From contig CAAFXS010000053.1 in the NCBI GenBank assembly GCA_900767025.1, forward strand, positions 1 to 59,309: a stretch of DNA of 59,309 bases. The letters are read 5' to 3'. The DNA comes from Clostridia bacterium (GTDB taxonomy: Bacteria > Bacillota > Clostridia > Oscillospirales > Acutalibacteraceae). Of this stretch, positions 41,756 through 50,854 are shown one piece after another. Under the pieces are notes generated by a model. That model was not told the origin of the DNA and ran no database searches. It worked only from the letters and a program-made list of their open reading frames with translations. The position numbers and the translations under genes were made by a program. Each line of letters begins with the position of its first letter. The stretch's first letter is position 1.

Positions 41756-43885
41756 ATGAAACGCTTAAAAAAATTATTTTGCATACTCCTTGCAGTGATG
41801 ATGACAGGTGCAATAACCTCCTGTGCGTCAAAGAATACATTTGAAAAAATGCAGATAGAGCCTGTAAATCTCAGTGAGCCTCAGCAGATTGAAAGAGAGA
41901 AAAGGCAGGGGGATATATTTGTTTCTCCCGACGGCAGTGATGAAAACACAGGAACAAAGGAAAGCCCTGTTAAAACTGTTCAGAAAGCATTAGAGCTTGC
42001 TAAAAGTCTTGAAAAGGATGAAAAGGTTATAGCTTTTTCTAAGGGCGAATATTCCGTTTCGGCTTTAACGCTGACAGATGATTGCAATAATATCGTTTTT
42101 TACGCAGAGGATGAGGCGGTTTTCAATGGCGGTGTTACGCTTAATACTGCTGATTTTGTTCAGTACAAGGACAATATCAAAATGCTTGATTTGAATAAGT
42201 ATGGTGTAACAAAGGACCAAATCGGACAGGTTAAAGCCTTCGGTCAGTTTAATACATCTGAAAAATATGACGAGGCAGGAAGCATTTACTGTGAGCTTTT
42301 CTGTGACGGAGAGAGAATGACACTTTCCCGTTATCCTAACGAGGGTGAATATTTAAAAACAGGAAAGATTATTGATAACGGAGATTCAAAGGAAACGTAT
42401 ACAAATAGCGGAACACAGCAAAATCCCGATTGGGAGAATATGAAAAATCCACGTGGCGGAACATTTGGTGTTGATGAAGATGTTTTTGACCGTATGGCTA
42501 CTTGGAAAAACAGCGATGATATATGGCTGTTCGGCTATTTCCAGTATGATTGGGCAGATTCAACAACACCTCTTGCCTCCTTTGATGAAAGCAGTGTTAC
42601 AACAAAATATGCAAGCGTTTACGGCTTTAAAGAGGATATGCCTTATTATTTCTTCAATGTTTTTGAGGAGCTTGATACAGAGGGCGAGTGGTATATAGAT
42701 AAAGAAAATCTTACTCTCTATTTTATTCCCCCTGATGATTTTGAAAGCAAATCAATTCAGCTTTCTCTTGAAGTAGATGACTTGATTACCCTTGATAATG
42801 CTGAAAATATTACTCTTGAAGGTATCACACTTTGCGGTACAAGAGCAGGAGCAATAAAGGGAACAGGCAACAATGTTACAGTTAAAAACTGTACTATAAA
42901 GAATGTAGGCGAAACTGCTGTTGATCTTGAGGGCGAAAAAATCCTTATTGAAAATAATACAATTACTGCCACAGGTAAGGCAGGAGTAGTTCTCACAGGC
43001 GGTGACAGAGAAACCCTTAAATCCTCGGAAAATGTTGTTACAAACAACCTGATTTATGACTGGTCACAGGTTTATCAGACATATCAGGCGGCAGTTGCAC
43101 TTCACGGTGTAGGCGGTGTTTGCAGTCATAACGAGATTTATGATTCACCTCACGAGGCAATTACATATTCGGGAAATAACCATATTATTGAGTATAATGT
43201 TATCCACGATGTTGTTCTTAAATCCTCGGATGCAGGTGCAATTTATGCAGGACGAAGCTGGAGTCAATATGGCAATGTTGTGCGCTATAACTGTATTTAC
43301 AATATCGGCTCAGGAGAATTTGCTCCAAGCGGAATATATTTTGACGACGCTCTTTCAGGTCAGGAGGCTTATGGCAACCTGCTTGTAAATATCCCCGGTT
43401 GCGGTTTCCTTTTAGGCGGAGGTCGTGACTTAACTATTAAAAATAATGTTGTTGTAAATGCAGGTACACCTATTGCCTATGATGACCGTGCCATTGCAGG
43501 AATTGAGGATGGCGGTTGGTTTGCCCATGCAAAGACACAGGGCGAGGGACTTTGGGCAACGCTTAAAGAATTTGATGTCAATTCGAAACCTTGGAAAACA
43601 GCATATCCTCAGCTTTCACAGCTCAGTGATGATTTTGATAACACCGATGACCCTGCCTTTGCCGCAAATCCTGCTGACAGTGTTGTTGAAAATAACGTAA
43701 TTGTTAATTCAAAAAAGAATATCGGTGATATTGCAAAGCGTGTAAAAAAATACAGTACGGTAGAAGATAACACACTGTATACATTCAAGGATAATCCATA
43801 TTCCGACAATGATTACAGCAAGGATATTTCGGCAGACTGCTTTGAAGCACTGCCAACAAATGAAATGGGCAGAGCGTATAAATAA
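41756..43885 (+). CDS. GH141-like beta-helix lipoprotein
   Basis: The 709-residue protein has a lipoprotein signal peptide (KRLKKLFCILLAVMM, then lipobox ITSC with Cys23), so it should be anchored outside the membrane. IFVSPDGSDENTGTKESPVKTVQKALE is the entry motif of right-handed parallel beta-helix enzymes. The C-terminal half shows repeated beta-helix rungs (NITLEGITLCGTRAG, NNVTVKNCTIKNVG, ILIENNTITATGKAG). The inserted beta-sandwich at about 130-320 and overall layout resemble GH141, with known alpha-L-fucosidase and xylanase members. It is the only predicted exported hydrolase here and may start breakdown at the surface. Family assignment is by pattern, not by alignment. Confidence 0.7.
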   Translation: MKRLKKLFCILLAVMMTGAITSCASKNTFEKMQIEPVNLSEPQQIEREKRQGDIFVSPDGSDENTGTKESPVKTVQKALELAKSLEKDEKVIAFSKGEYSVSALTLTDDCNNIVFYAEDEAVFNGGVTLNTADFVQYKDNIKMLDLNKYGVTKDQIGQVKAFGQFNTSEKYDEAGSIYCELFCDGERMTLSRYPNEGEYLKTGKIIDNGDSKETYTNSGTQQNPDWENMKNPRGGTFGVDEDVFDRMATWKNSDDIWLFGYFQYDWADSTTPLASFDESSVTTKYASVYGFKEDMPYYFFNVFEELDTEGEWYIDKENLTLYFIPPDDFESKSIQLSLEVDDLITLDNAENITLEGITLCGTRAGAIKGTGNNVTVKNCTIKNVGETAVDLEGEKILIENNTITATGKAGVVLTGGDRETLKSSENVVTNNLIYDWSQVYQTYQAAVALHGVGGVCSHNEIYDSPHEAITYSGNNHIIEYNVIHDVVLKSSDAGAIYAGRSWSQYGNVVRYNCIYNIGSGEFAPSGIYFDDALSGQEAYGNLLVNIPGCGFLLGGGRDLTIKNNVVVNAGTPIAYDDRAIAGIEDGGWFAHAKTQGEGLWATLKEFDVNSKPWKTAYPQLSQLSDDFDNTDDPAFAANPADSVVENNVIVNSKKNIGDIAKRVKKYSTVEDNTLYTFKDNPYSDNDYSKDISADCFEALPTNEMGRAYK

Positions 43886-43903
43886 CAGAAAAGTGAGCGA
43901 AAA

Positions 43904-45256
43904 ATGGAAATCGGAAAATTTAACGCATTATATAATCATTCATACAGCGAAGAAAGAAAATATGTTGTGCCTAAAGAGCCGGAGGTTTTAGAATCCCTTG
44001 AACGCTTTAGGGACAGAAAATTCGGTATAATGTTTCATTGGGGCGCATATTCACAATGGGGTATTGTGGAATCCTGGGCACTTCCCGATGCTGACCACGA
44101 TTGGGCATGGGATGATGTTGATAAGGATTTGACAGGTGAGCAGTTTAAGCAGGAGTATTGGGATTTAATAAAAACTTTTAATCCTGTGCGTTTTCGCCCT
44201 GAGGAGTGGGCAAAAACAGCAAAGGACGCAGGCTTTAAGTATGTGTTGTTTACAACAAAGCACCACGACGGCTTTTGTATGTGGGATACACAGTATTCCG
44301 ATTACAAAATCACATCCCCCGAATGTCCCTTCAGCAAAAATCCCCGTGCAGATATATGCAGGCATCTTTTTGACGCCTTTCGTGATGAGGGGCTTAAGGT
44401 ACACGCATATTTCTCAAAGCCTGACTGGCACAGCGAATATTATTGGGCAAAGGGCTTTTCCAAAAATGAATATATGACAAGAAATCCAAGCTATAAAACT
44501 CTATTACACCCAAAGCTGTGGAATAAGTTTTGTGAATACACAAAAAATCAAATGCTTGAGCTTGTTAAAAATTACGGACGAATTGAGTGCCTTTGGCTTG
44601 ACGGCGGACAGGTTAATCCCATGAATATGCAAAATATTCATTTGAGCAAAATTATGAAAGAGGCAAGGGAAATTCAGCCGTGGCTTATGGTTGCCGACAG
44701 AACCGTAGGCGGAAAGAATGAAAACTTTATTACTCCCGAACAGACTGTTCCCGACCATCCCATCAGAGTTCCTTGGGAAAGCTGTGTTACACTTGGCACA
44801 AGCTTTTCATTCAAGTATGATGATGACTATAAAGATGCTAAAACCGTTATTCATCTGCTTTGTGATATTGTGGCAAAGGGTGGAAATCTGGCTTTGAACA
44901 TAGGCCCTCGACCTGACGGCAGACTGCCACATAAGGTTTATCCGATTTTAGCAGATATAGGTAAATGGCTTAAGAAAAACGGATATGCAATTTACGAAAC
45001 ACGCCCCGCCGCTCCATACAGAAAGGACAACATAGCATATACGGGCAAGAACAATGAGGTATATGCAATTTATCTTCCCGATGATGAAAACTATACTCTG
45101 CCAAACAAATTAACACTGTATTCCGCCGACACAATCCGCAGGCTTACCTTTGGTTCAAAAGATATTGATTTTACACAAAACGGAAATTGGATTAGCGCAG
45201 AAATCCCCCAAAATTATGAAAAAGAACCTGCATATGTACTGACAATGCAGAAATAA
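43904..45256 (+). CDS. GH29 alpha-L-fucosidase-like enzyme
   Basis: A 450-residue GH29 protein: KFGIMFHWGAYSQWG (39-53), TTKHHDGFCMWDTQYSDY (117-134) and ECLWLDGGQVNP, with Asp233 as predicted nucleophile. A distal block IVAKGGNLALNIGPRPDGRLP precedes a short beta domain. No signal peptide. It follows the GH141-like gene by 18 bases in the same operon. The LDGGQV variant at the nucleophile strand distinguishes it from the three GH29 enzymes on the left side, suggesting a different linkage or sugar. Confidence 0.9.
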   Translation: MEIGKFNALYNHSYSEERKYVVPKEPEVLESLERFRDRKFGIMFHWGAYSQWGIVESWALPDADHDWAWDDVDKDLTGEQFKQEYWDLIKTFNPVRFRPEEWAKTAKDAGFKYVLFTTKHHDGFCMWDTQYSDYKITSPECPFSKNPRADICRHLFDAFRDEGLKVHAYFSKPDWHSEYYWAKGFSKNEYMTRNPSYKTLLHPKLWNKFCEYTKNQMLELVKNYGRIECLWLDGGQVNPMNMQNIHLSKIMKEAREIQPWLMVADRTVGGKNENFITPEQTVPDHPIRVPWESCVTLGTSFSFKYDDDYKDAKTVIHLLCDIVAKGGNLALNIGPRPDGRLPHKVYPILADIGKWLKKNGYAIYETRPAAPYRKDNIAYTGKNNEVYAIYLPDDENYTLPNKLTLYSADTIRRLTFGSKDIDFTQNGNWISAEIPQNYEKEPAYVLTMQK

Positions 45257-45314
45257 GATTTATACTAAAATGATAATATAATTTTGTTGGACTGTATAAA
45301 TATTCAGGAGAAAC

Positions 45315-46766
45315 ATGATGATATTTTCAAAACAAAAACACGACAGAGTAATTAATAATCAAAATACACAGTCGGGCAATCCGATTTTACCCTTTGACGA
45401 ATTAATTCCCGATGTTGAGGCACGAGTATATACCGATAAAAACGGCGAGGAGAGGGTTTATCTTTACGGCTCCTGCGACGATTTCGGTTCAAAAACCTGG
45501 TGCTCTTATCATTACAAGGTGTTTTCATCTCCTGTTACCGATTTAAAATGCTGGACAGACCACGGCGTGTCATTTGCCTCAAGAAAAGGCGAAAATTATA
45601 AATGGCAGGGTAAAGACACGGCAGGAATATCTTGGTGTAGAAACCGTCTTTTTGCTCCTGATTCCCTTAAAATAGGAGATTTATATTATTTGGTAACCTG
45701 CAGTCAGGGTGGCAAATGTCTCGGTATGGCGTTCAGCAAAACTCCCCAGGGTCCGTTCAGTCCGGCTAAAAAGATTTTGTATGATGACGGAGGTGAAACC
45801 TCAAGCATTGACCCTGCACTTTACGCAGAGGAAGCTGCCGACGGACTTAAGGTTTATCTGCTTTGGGGACAAAGACCTTCCTTTAATGCAAGAGGCCTTC
45901 TGGGTGCGGAATTAATTAAGGACAAGGACGGTCTTTATACGGTTGTAAAAAAAGAAACCGAACGGGTACTCTTTACAGGCGAGGGCGACGAATTCGGCTT
46001 TTACGAGGGTGCTTCCATAAGAAAAATCAACGGAAGATATTATATTTTGTATCCGTCAGATAAGGGTAAGGGTGTGCATACTATGTCGTATGCCGTTTCC
46101 GACTATCCTCTCGGTCCTTATAAATTCGGCGGGAATATTTTGGAAAACGACGGATGCGATTTGCGCTCCGGTAATAATCACGGCTCCTTTTGTCAAATTA
46201 ATAATCAATGGTATTTGTTCTATCATCGGGGATTCAATAACGGTGACATACAGCGACGTGTGTGCGTGGAAAAAATTTATTTTGACGAAAACGGCAAAAT
46301 CGGTGACGAAAACGGAAATTCGGTTAAAATGACTAATCACGGCTTTAACGGTCCGTTAGACCCATATCAAACTGTCAGTGCAGTTTATGCCACTCACGTG
46401 CGTGTAGACGGATTTCCAAGCAGTTGCTACTTAACACGAAACCGCAAAAAGATACATATACTTACCGATATTCATAACGGTAACTGTGTTGAATTTAGGG
46501 ACTTTGATTTCAAAAACGGAGCCGAAAACATCAAGTTTTCAGCGGCGCTTTGTGCAAAGCAAAACGGCTCTATTGATGTGATTTTAGATAACCCGCACAG
46601 TGAACCGATTTGCAACTTGCCTGTTCAAAAAAATCGTTTTTCAGGATTTACCGAATACAGCACCCCTGTTTCTGTGCCCTCGGGCATACATACGGTGTAT
46701 CTTCATTTTAATGTGAACGGCAACAAAGCACTCGGCTCGTTTGTATCATTTAAGTTTTGTAAATAA
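45315..46766 (+). CDS. GH43-like glycosidase with C-terminal CBM6-like module
   Basis: A 483-residue five-bladed-propeller enzyme. Candidate catalytic residues are Asp33 (IPDVEARVY), Asp165 (SSIDPALY) and Glu230 (FYEGASIRKINGRYYILY), the general base, pKa modulator and acid of GH43. The last 120 residues look like a CBM6-type beta-sandwich (VEFRDFDFKNGAENIKFSA to GIHTVYLHFNVNG). No signal peptide. AGGAGA precedes two tandem ATGs. The family contains arabinofuranosidases, beta-xylosidases and galactan-active enzymes; I cannot choose between them. A 58-base A/T-rich gap separates it from the GH29 gene. Confidence 0.83.
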   Translation: MMIFSKQKHDRVINNQNTQSGNPILPFDELIPDVEARVYTDKNGEERVYLYGSCDDFGSKTWCSYHYKVFSSPVTDLKCWTDHGVSFASRKGENYKWQGKDTAGISWCRNRLFAPDSLKIGDLYYLVTCSQGGKCLGMAFSKTPQGPFSPAKKILYDDGGETSSIDPALYAEEAADGLKVYLLWGQRPSFNARGLLGAELIKDKDGLYTVVKKETERVLFTGEGDEFGFYEGASIRKINGRYYILYPSDKGKGVHTMSYAVSDYPLGPYKFGGNILENDGCDLRSGNNHGSFCQINNQWYLFYHRGFNNGDIQRRVCVEKIYFDENGKIGDENGNSVKMTNHGFNGPLDPYQTVSAVYATHVRVDGFPSSCYLTRNRKKIHILTDIHNGNCVEFRDFDFKNGAENIKFSAALCAKQNGSIDVILDNPHSEPICNLPVQKNRFSGFTEYSTPVSVPSGIHTVYLHFNVNGNKALGSFVSFKFCK

Positions 46767-46871
46767 CCGTTACATCGAGAAGTGCATCGTTAAAAATGTC
46801 AACAAATGGGAAAGGTTTGTGTGTGGAGCTTGAATAAAATAGTAATCACTTTTCCTATTAAGCAACTATAA

Positions 46872-46900
46872 TTGACAAGTTAATATATTAGATGTATAAT
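46872..46900 (+). promoter_or_regulatory. Perfect consensus promoter of the ROK regulator operon
   Basis: TTGACA (46872-46877), 17 bases, TATAAT (46895-46900). Transcription would begin near 46907, which rules out the in-frame ATG at 46906 as an ordinary start. Confidence 0.85.
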
Positions 46901-46944
46901 AACTTATGACACGGGGTGTTATAAGTTATTTGGAGGAATGTCTT

Positions 46945-47901
46945 TTGATTGAACAGGATACCTTGAAGAATATCCGAAATAAAAACCTGTCCGACATTTT
47001 ACAGGTGTTGCGTGATAGGGGAGCCTGCAGTTTATCCGAGCTAACTCAAAACACAAGCGGAGGGCTTACCACCGTTAAAAAATGCGTTATGCAGGCTATG
47101 GAATACTCTATGATTATTGAGGGAGAAATTGCAAGTTCCACAGGCGGACGAAAGGCAAGGCAATATCTCATTAATGAAAGCTATCAGTATTTTTTGTTCA
47201 TTATCGTTGATAACAATGATTTGAAAATTAAAATCAATAATTTTAAATTCGAATGTGTTGAAAACAGCGTAATACGTTTTAATATGAATGAATTTCTTGA
47301 TGCTGTTTATTCGGTAATTGATAATGCAAAGAAAAGATATGATGTGGGCACGGTGTGTTTGTCAATGCCCTGCGTTGTAAAAAACGGAGTTGTTATTGAT
47401 TGGTATTATAATCAAAGGCTTAATAACTTTAATTTGAAAACGAGCATTGAAGAAAAATGCCGTGTGAATGTTATAGTTCAAAACGATATGAAGCTTACGG
47501 TTTTAGGTGCAAGCTGTCACAATACCAATAATATTATCACCGCTCAGTTCGGTCATAACGGTATCGGTATGGCAGGAATGACAAACGGTCATCTTCTTGA
47601 AGGCAGTACGGGGTTTGCAGGAGAAATCGGTTACATAAACGATTTACGAAAGAATGTTATGGAGGTTTCGTATCCTGCAAAAATAGTCAGAAACGCTATT
47701 ATATTTTTAAATCCCGAGCTGATTGTTTTTTATGAATCCGATAGGCAGAATAATTTTTCTCAAATTTTCGCTTCTGCAACAAAAGGACTTCCGTCATACG
47801 CAATACCGAGATTTGAGGTATCGGATAAATACACGGAGGATATTATAGACGGATTAATTTCGCTGATAAATAAATACGGTTATTTTAAAAAAGGGGTATA
47901 A
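46945..47901 (+). CDS. ROK-family transcriptional regulator (TTG start)
   Basis: The product has a winged helix-turn-helix (NIRNKNLSDILQVLRDRGACSLSELTQNTSGGLTTVKKCV) and a degenerate ROK domain. The block GHNGIGMAGMTNGHLLEGSTGFAGEIGY matches the ROK signature, but the DxGGT-type phosphate loop and zinc cysteines are missing, so it is a regulator rather than a kinase. I place the start at TTG 46945 (318 residues): GGAGGA lies seven bases upstream. The ATG at 46906 coincides with the predicted transcription start. The next gene, a GPH transporter, follows after five bases, so it probably controls uptake. Confidence 0.85.
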   Translation: MIEQDTLKNIRNKNLSDILQVLRDRGACSLSELTQNTSGGLTTVKKCVMQAMEYSMIIEGEIASSTGGRKARQYLINESYQYFLFIIVDNNDLKIKINNFKFECVENSVIRFNMNEFLDAVYSVIDNAKKRYDVGTVCLSMPCVVKNGVVIDWYYNQRLNNFNLKTSIEEKCRVNVIVQNDMKLTVLGASCHNTNNIITAQFGHNGIGMAGMTNGHLLEGSTGFAGEIGYINDLRKNVMEVSYPAKIVRNAIIFLNPELIVFYESDRQNNFSQIFASATKGLPSYAIPRFEVSDKYTEDIIDGLISLINKYGYFKKGV

Positions 47902-47906
47902 ATAAA

Positions 47907-49466
47907 ATGAGTTTTTCACTAAAAGACAAAACAACAAAAGAAATATTAGCCTTTTCGTTGTTGCCGTTTGGTATGAGTACAATTTACGGCATTATGGGAA
48001 CGGCGCTGAATCTGTATTTTACGGATGTTCTCGGACTTTCGCTTGCAATGACAAGCATTGTTCTTTCAGCAACAAGAATTTGGGACGCAATCAACGACCC
48101 GCTTATGGGTATGATTGTAGATAAAACCCACACTAAAATGGGTAAATGCCGACCTTATGTATTTTGGATGTCGTTTCCTGTAATTCTTGTTACGGCATTG
48201 CTTTTTGCTCCGGTTAATTTCAGTCAAAAGGGCAATTTTGCATATGCTATCATTGCATATCTTATTTACTACACGGTTTATACAGCTCTTGACATTCCTT
48301 ATCAGGGCTTAACTCCTCTTGTTTTCCCCGAGGACAAAAAGAGAGTTAAGGCAATTTCGTTCAGCAATATTTTAGGCTCACTCGGTTCTGTTTTACCGTC
48401 GCTCTTATTCTTTACGGTTGCAGGTCTTTGGGGCAGAGAAAATCAAAAGGCAGGCTATTTCGGTTCCGCATTGATTTTTGGCTTGCTGGGCGGAATACCT
48501 ATGTTCTTTTCTGCCTTTGGTTTTAAGGAAAAGGTTTACATACCTCCTAAAAAGGAAAGCTATATTGACGGATTAAAAATAGTTTTTAAGGACAAAAAAT
48601 TCGTCTGCCTTGTTATTGCGGCGTTCTTCTCTGCAATAGTTAATATGGGCGCAATGTTCCTGCCGTATTTTGCAAAATGGAACTGTGCAGGCGTTATTCC
48701 TATTGACAGCCTTTGCGAATGGATTAAAAACACCTTTGGTATCTCCATTCAGCTTACAAGCGAGGGACTTCTCACTCCTCTTCTTCAAATCGGAAGCGGT
48801 ATTTCCTATATGCTTTCTATGGCTCTTGTGCCTGTATTCCTTAAAAAAATGGATAAGAAAACGCTTTGGATAGGTGTATCAATTTTCGGAATTATTGCCG
48901 ATATTCTTTGCTTTGTAATCGGTGTTTGGGTTATTCCTTACAACACCGTTGCAGGTGCAGTTACATATACAATCTTTAGATTTTTCACCAATTTCCCTGT
49001 TGGAATTATGACGGTGCTTTTGGTTGCAATGTTCTCGGATGTTATTGATGATATTGAAATGAAAACAGGCAAAAGACTTGAGGGAACGGTGTTTTCGTTC
49101 AGAAGCCTTGTAAACAAAATTGCAATAGCCGTTTTCAATGTGCTTATGCTCAATATCGTTGACGCATACGGCTACAATGCAGATGTTATGACAAAGATTA
49201 CAGACAACCTCACAAGACCTCTTATTGAAAGCACAACTCAGGCTACTGTTATCGGCGGAGTAAACTATACAACGCTTCTCAATGTTATCTTCTTTATGCT
49301 CACAGCCTTTGGTGCTATCGGTCTTTTGCTTCAGTCAATACCGATGTTCTTCTATAAATTTGACGAAAAGGCACAGGAGGGCAAGCTAAAGGCATTCCGT
49401 GAGGAAAAGGAAAGAAGAGAAATTGAAGAATTAAACAAGTTAGCACAGGAAACTGAGGTACAATAA
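47907..49466 (+). CDS. GPH-family sugar symporter
   Basis: A 519-residue transporter with about 12 transmembrane segments and the classical GPH signature RIWDAINDPLMGMIVDKTHTKMGKCRPY. The second half has DVIDDIEMKTGKRLEGTVFS, the typical cytoplasmic loop (DxxDxxExxTGxRxEG). The C-terminal tail is highly charged (AFREEKERREIEELNKL). It lies between the ROK regulator and a metallophosphoesterase and is the clearest galactoside/xyloside/hexuronide-type symporter of the three in this window. The exact substrate is unknown. Confidence 0.92.
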   Translation: MSFSLKDKTTKEILAFSLLPFGMSTIYGIMGTALNLYFTDVLGLSLAMTSIVLSATRIWDAINDPLMGMIVDKTHTKMGKCRPYVFWMSFPVILVTALLFAPVNFSQKGNFAYAIIAYLIYYTVYTALDIPYQGLTPLVFPEDKKRVKAISFSNILGSLGSVLPSLLFFTVAGLWGRENQKAGYFGSALIFGLLGGIPMFFSAFGFKEKVYIPPKKESYIDGLKIVFKDKKFVCLVIAAFFSAIVNMGAMFLPYFAKWNCAGVIPIDSLCEWIKNTFGISIQLTSEGLLTPLLQIGSGISYMLSMALVPVFLKKMDKKTLWIGVSIFGIIADILCFVIGVWVIPYNTVAGAVTYTIFRFFTNFPVGIMTVLLVAMFSDVIDDIEMKTGKRLEGTVFSFRSLVNKIAIAVFNVLMLNIVDAYGYNADVMTKITDNLTRPLIESTTQATVIGGVNYTTLLNVIFFMLTAFGAIGLLLQSIPMFFYKFDEKAQEGKLKAFREEKERREIEELNKLAQETEVQ

Positions 49467-49467
49467 T

Positions 49468-50799
49468 GTGAAAAAGGGAAAGAAAATTATGATTACTGTA
49501 TTATCAATAGCACTTGCTATCGTATTGATTTTAGGCATCGGAGCAGGAAGCTTATACGCCTTTGGCGATAAAATCATTATCGGCGAAACCGAAGCACAGG
49601 AATTTACAACCGAAAGTAAAGCCTTCAAGGTTGGCATTATTTCCGACGCTCAGCTTCCGCCCACCGAGGAAGCCTTAAAGGATAACGACCTATATCTTAA
49701 GCACCTCAGGGATGCGCTGACAGCTTTAAAAAATAATAATGTTGATATGATTATGTTTGCAGGCGATATCGGTGATTTGGGAACATATTTTGCTTTTGAA
49801 ACCTACACCGACACCATCGACGAGGTTTTCGGCGAGAACAAGCCGATTATTCAAACCATTATGGGTAACCACGATTTTTGGAACAAGGATGCAAAATCAT
49901 CAATCAATCATATCAAAGCATTTAAAGAGGTAATGAACCAATCTCCTTGGACTCATTATGTTGTAAACGGCTATCATTTTATCGGTGCGTCACCGAATAA
50001 CGGAAGTATGTCGTCTGCTTACAAGGTAACATCAAAATGGCTTGAAAAGGAGCTTGAAGAAGCAAGCAAGAATTCAAACGGAAAGCCGATTTTCGTTATG
50101 ACTCATAATCAGCCAAAGGACACCTGCTACGGCAGTGACGAGTGGGGCGACAGCTCACTCAATGATGTGCTTTCAAAATACCCTAATGTTGTTCTCTTCG
50201 GCGGACATTCTCATTATTCGGTACTTGACGAGCGTACAATATGGCAGGGGGATTATACGGTTATTCAAACTCAGTCGCTTTCATATATCGAGCTTGAAAC
50301 AGGCAAGGGAAACGGAACTATTCCGCCTAATGCTGACCAAAATCCGATGGGATATATTATGGAATTCTCTGATGACGAAATTCAAATACATCGTATAAGT
50401 TTTGATGGTAGTGAATTGGGTGTTGAGCGTAAGGAAGATATGCTTTGGAGCTTTGATTTGCCTTATGAAAACAACGGCAAATATGCTTTTGAAAGCAGAG
50501 CAAAGGTGAACAGCGCACCCGTTATTACAGATAGCATAGGCACTGCAAATGTAAACGGAGAAAATATTGAATTAACCTTTACGGCAGGCACAGATGATGA
50601 TTTTGTTCATTCCTATAAGGTTGTAATCGATGGAAAAGATGAAAAGCTCTTCTTCAGCGATTATTATAGCGGACTTGAAGAAATGGCAAAGCAGGTCACC
50701 TTAACTTTGAAGAATGATAACCAAAAGCATACATACGAAATTTACGCAGTTGATAGCTGGGGCGCAGAAAGTGAAAACTGTGTAGTAATTGAGGGATAA
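49468..50799 (+). CDS. Membrane-anchored calcineurin-like metallophosphoesterase
   Basis: The 443-residue protein starts at GTG 49468, overlapping an out-of-frame ATG, and has an N-terminal membrane anchor (IMITVLSIALAIVLILGIGAGSLYAF). The phosphoesterase core has ISDAQLPP (motif I, with Gln where many have His), FAGDIGDLG, MGNHDFW, and FGGHSHYS. A C-terminal Ig-like domain starts near residue 345 (APVITDSIGTANV). The active site should face outside. It could remove phosphate from phosphorylated glycans, but many substrates are possible. It follows the transporter by one base, so it belongs to the ROK operon. Confidence 0.85.
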   Translation: MKKGKKIMITVLSIALAIVLILGIGAGSLYAFGDKIIIGETEAQEFTTESKAFKVGIISDAQLPPTEEALKDNDLYLKHLRDALTALKNNNVDMIMFAGDIGDLGTYFAFETYTDTIDEVFGENKPIIQTIMGNHDFWNKDAKSSINHIKAFKEVMNQSPWTHYVVNGYHFIGASPNNGSMSSAYKVTSKWLEKELEEASKNSNGKPIFVMTHNQPKDTCYGSDEWGDSSLNDVLSKYPNVVLFGGHSHYSVLDERTIWQGDYTVIQTQSLSYIELETGKGNGTIPPNADQNPMGYIMEFSDDEIQIHRISFDGSELGVERKEDMLWSFDLPYENNGKYAFESRAKVNSAPVITDSIGTANVNGENIELTFTAGTDDDFVHSYKVVIDGKDEKLFFSDYYSGLEEMAKQVTLTLKNDNQKHTYEIYAVDSWGAESENCVVIEG

Positions 50800-50800
50800 A

Positions 50801-50854
50801 ATGAAAAAAGTATTTGTAGTCTCCAAAACGCATTTGGATTTCTTTTCTTCGTAA
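50801..50854 (+). pseudogene. GH38 alpha-mannosidase, N-terminal stub
   Basis: One base after the metallophosphoesterase stop, an ATG begins MKKVFVVSKTHLDF. This matches the first strand of GH38 alpha-mannosidases (xxVxxVSxTHxDxxW/FT), where the His and Asp of THLD are zinc ligands. After the Phe the homology stops within three codons and the frame ends at 50854. The rest of the enzyme (about 800-1,000 residues) is absent, and the following sequence belongs to a conjugative element. The homology is short but placed exactly where an operon gene should start. Confidence 0.6.
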
